Source: Acidobacteriota bacterium
GTDB lineage: Bacteria > Acidobacteriota > Terriglobia > Terriglobales > Acidobacteriaceae
Direction of reading: 5' to 3'
NCBI GenBank assembly: GCA_021810175.1
Contig: JAJZJJ010000265.1
Coordinates: 1 to 5,369 of the forward strand
DNA length: 5,369 nucleotides
The position numbers were made by a program, and so were the translations under genes. Below the pieces are notes generated by a model. The model saw nothing but the letters and a program-made list of their open reading frames with translations, searched no databases and was not told where the DNA came from. The number at the start of each line of letters is the position of its first letter. The stretch's first letter is position 1. Below, in pieces: positions 4,981-5,369 of this stretch.

Positions 4981-5369
4981 CACGACCACGACGGGGCACC
5001 GGGCGTGGCGGACCACCTGCCCGTGGACGCTGCCGGCCTCGTGGCCAGCGGGGCCGCGGTGGCTCGCCCCGATGACGAGCAGCGCTGCGTCTCGGGTGCC
5101 GTCCACCAGGGCGGTGCCCGCCTGGCCGTGCGCCACGGCGAGGGACACGGCCAGGTCGCGGTGGCCGGTCACGGTTGCCACCAGGTCGCGGACCCCGGCC
5201 ACGACGGCGTCGGGAAGGGTGGATCCCCCACCGTCGGGGCCGCCGTGGCCGGCGTCACCGGAGCGGACCACCAGGAGGTGGAGCGGAACCTGGCGCAGCC
5301 GCGCCTCCTCGGCGGCGAAGCGGAGCACCGCGACCGCGCCGGCAGAGGGGGTGCTGGGCGTGTCGATGC
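4978..5369 (-). CDS. Universal stress protein (UspA family), start beyond window and C-terminal end joined to antisense recF
   Basis: Read on the minus strand from the window edge, the peptide starts I-D-T-P-S-T-P-S-A-G-A-V-A-V and continues LRFAAEEARLRQVPLHLLVV, the usual first strand and helix of a Usp domain; a GTG at 5328 is internal, not the true start. The C-terminal half has LLVIGASHRGPAGHEAGSV, the nucleotide-binding loop, then RHARCPVVVVRP, the typical last strand. The loop departs from G-x2-G-x9-G-S: the second Gly is His and the spacing is one shorter, so ATP binding may be weak. About 130 residues are visible, near a whole single domain lacking only the first few residues. Beyond about 4978 the minus frame continues to 4759, but only as the reverse of the RecF-like gene, so the true stop was lost at the join. 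Confidence 0.8.

Noticed and set aside
4981..5369. Plus-strand continuation of the RecF-like frame as a His/Gly/Ala-rich domain
   Set aside because: It is the exact antisense of a universal stress protein in codon register, so its openness is explained by GC-rich coding on the other strand.
1..5369. CRISPR, toxin-antitoxin, phage, transposon or defence system
   Set aside because: No repeat-spacer pattern, transposase, integrase, terminal repeat or known defence domain was seen on either strand.

Overview
The left and middle of the window (about 1-4555) read as one moderately GC-rich bacterial chromosome segment. The gene set and protein sequences suggest an environmental Acidobacteriota-type organism. 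That assignment is an inference from the style of the small proteins and the signal peptidase, not something proven here. The last ~800 bases are more GC-rich and look like pieces of actinobacterial-type genes.

Layout. On the minus strand, reading right to left, lie a class C beta-lactamase-fold serine hydrolase (2286-1177), murQ (1101-124) and the first 27 codons of murA (82-1). Together they suggest cell-wall metabolism: turnover of muropeptides or ester/amide bonds, conversion of MurNAc-6-phosphate to GlcNAc-6-phosphate, and the first committed step of peptidoglycan precursor synthesis. Divergently, on the plus strand, come a type I signal peptidase (lepB, 2419-3012), a small His-rich heptad-repeat protein (3175-3453), a 75-residue orphan protein (3685-3912) closed by a textbook intrinsic terminator (3930-3962), and ribB (start 4007).

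The ribB reading frame does not end as RibB should. After the motif near residue 184-190 it passes in frame into the last ~45 residues of an AMP-forming acyl-CoA synthetase, ending at 4711. Next comes the N-terminus of a RecF-like protein (4828-4980). It breaks off inside the Walker A region and is replaced by the reverse complement of a universal stress protein gene, which runs on the minus strand from beyond the window edge to about 4978. Both breaks fall in short stretches that fit both partner genes. The simplest reading is a chimeric contig end (assembly or amplification mis-joins at microhomology) rather than a new fused system, although real rearrangement cannot be excluded from sequence alone.

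I see no CRISPR array, transposase, tRNA, rRNA or recognisable defence system. The most interesting native material is the pair of small uncharacterised proteins, the RNA structures beside them, and the muropeptide-recycling gene cluster.
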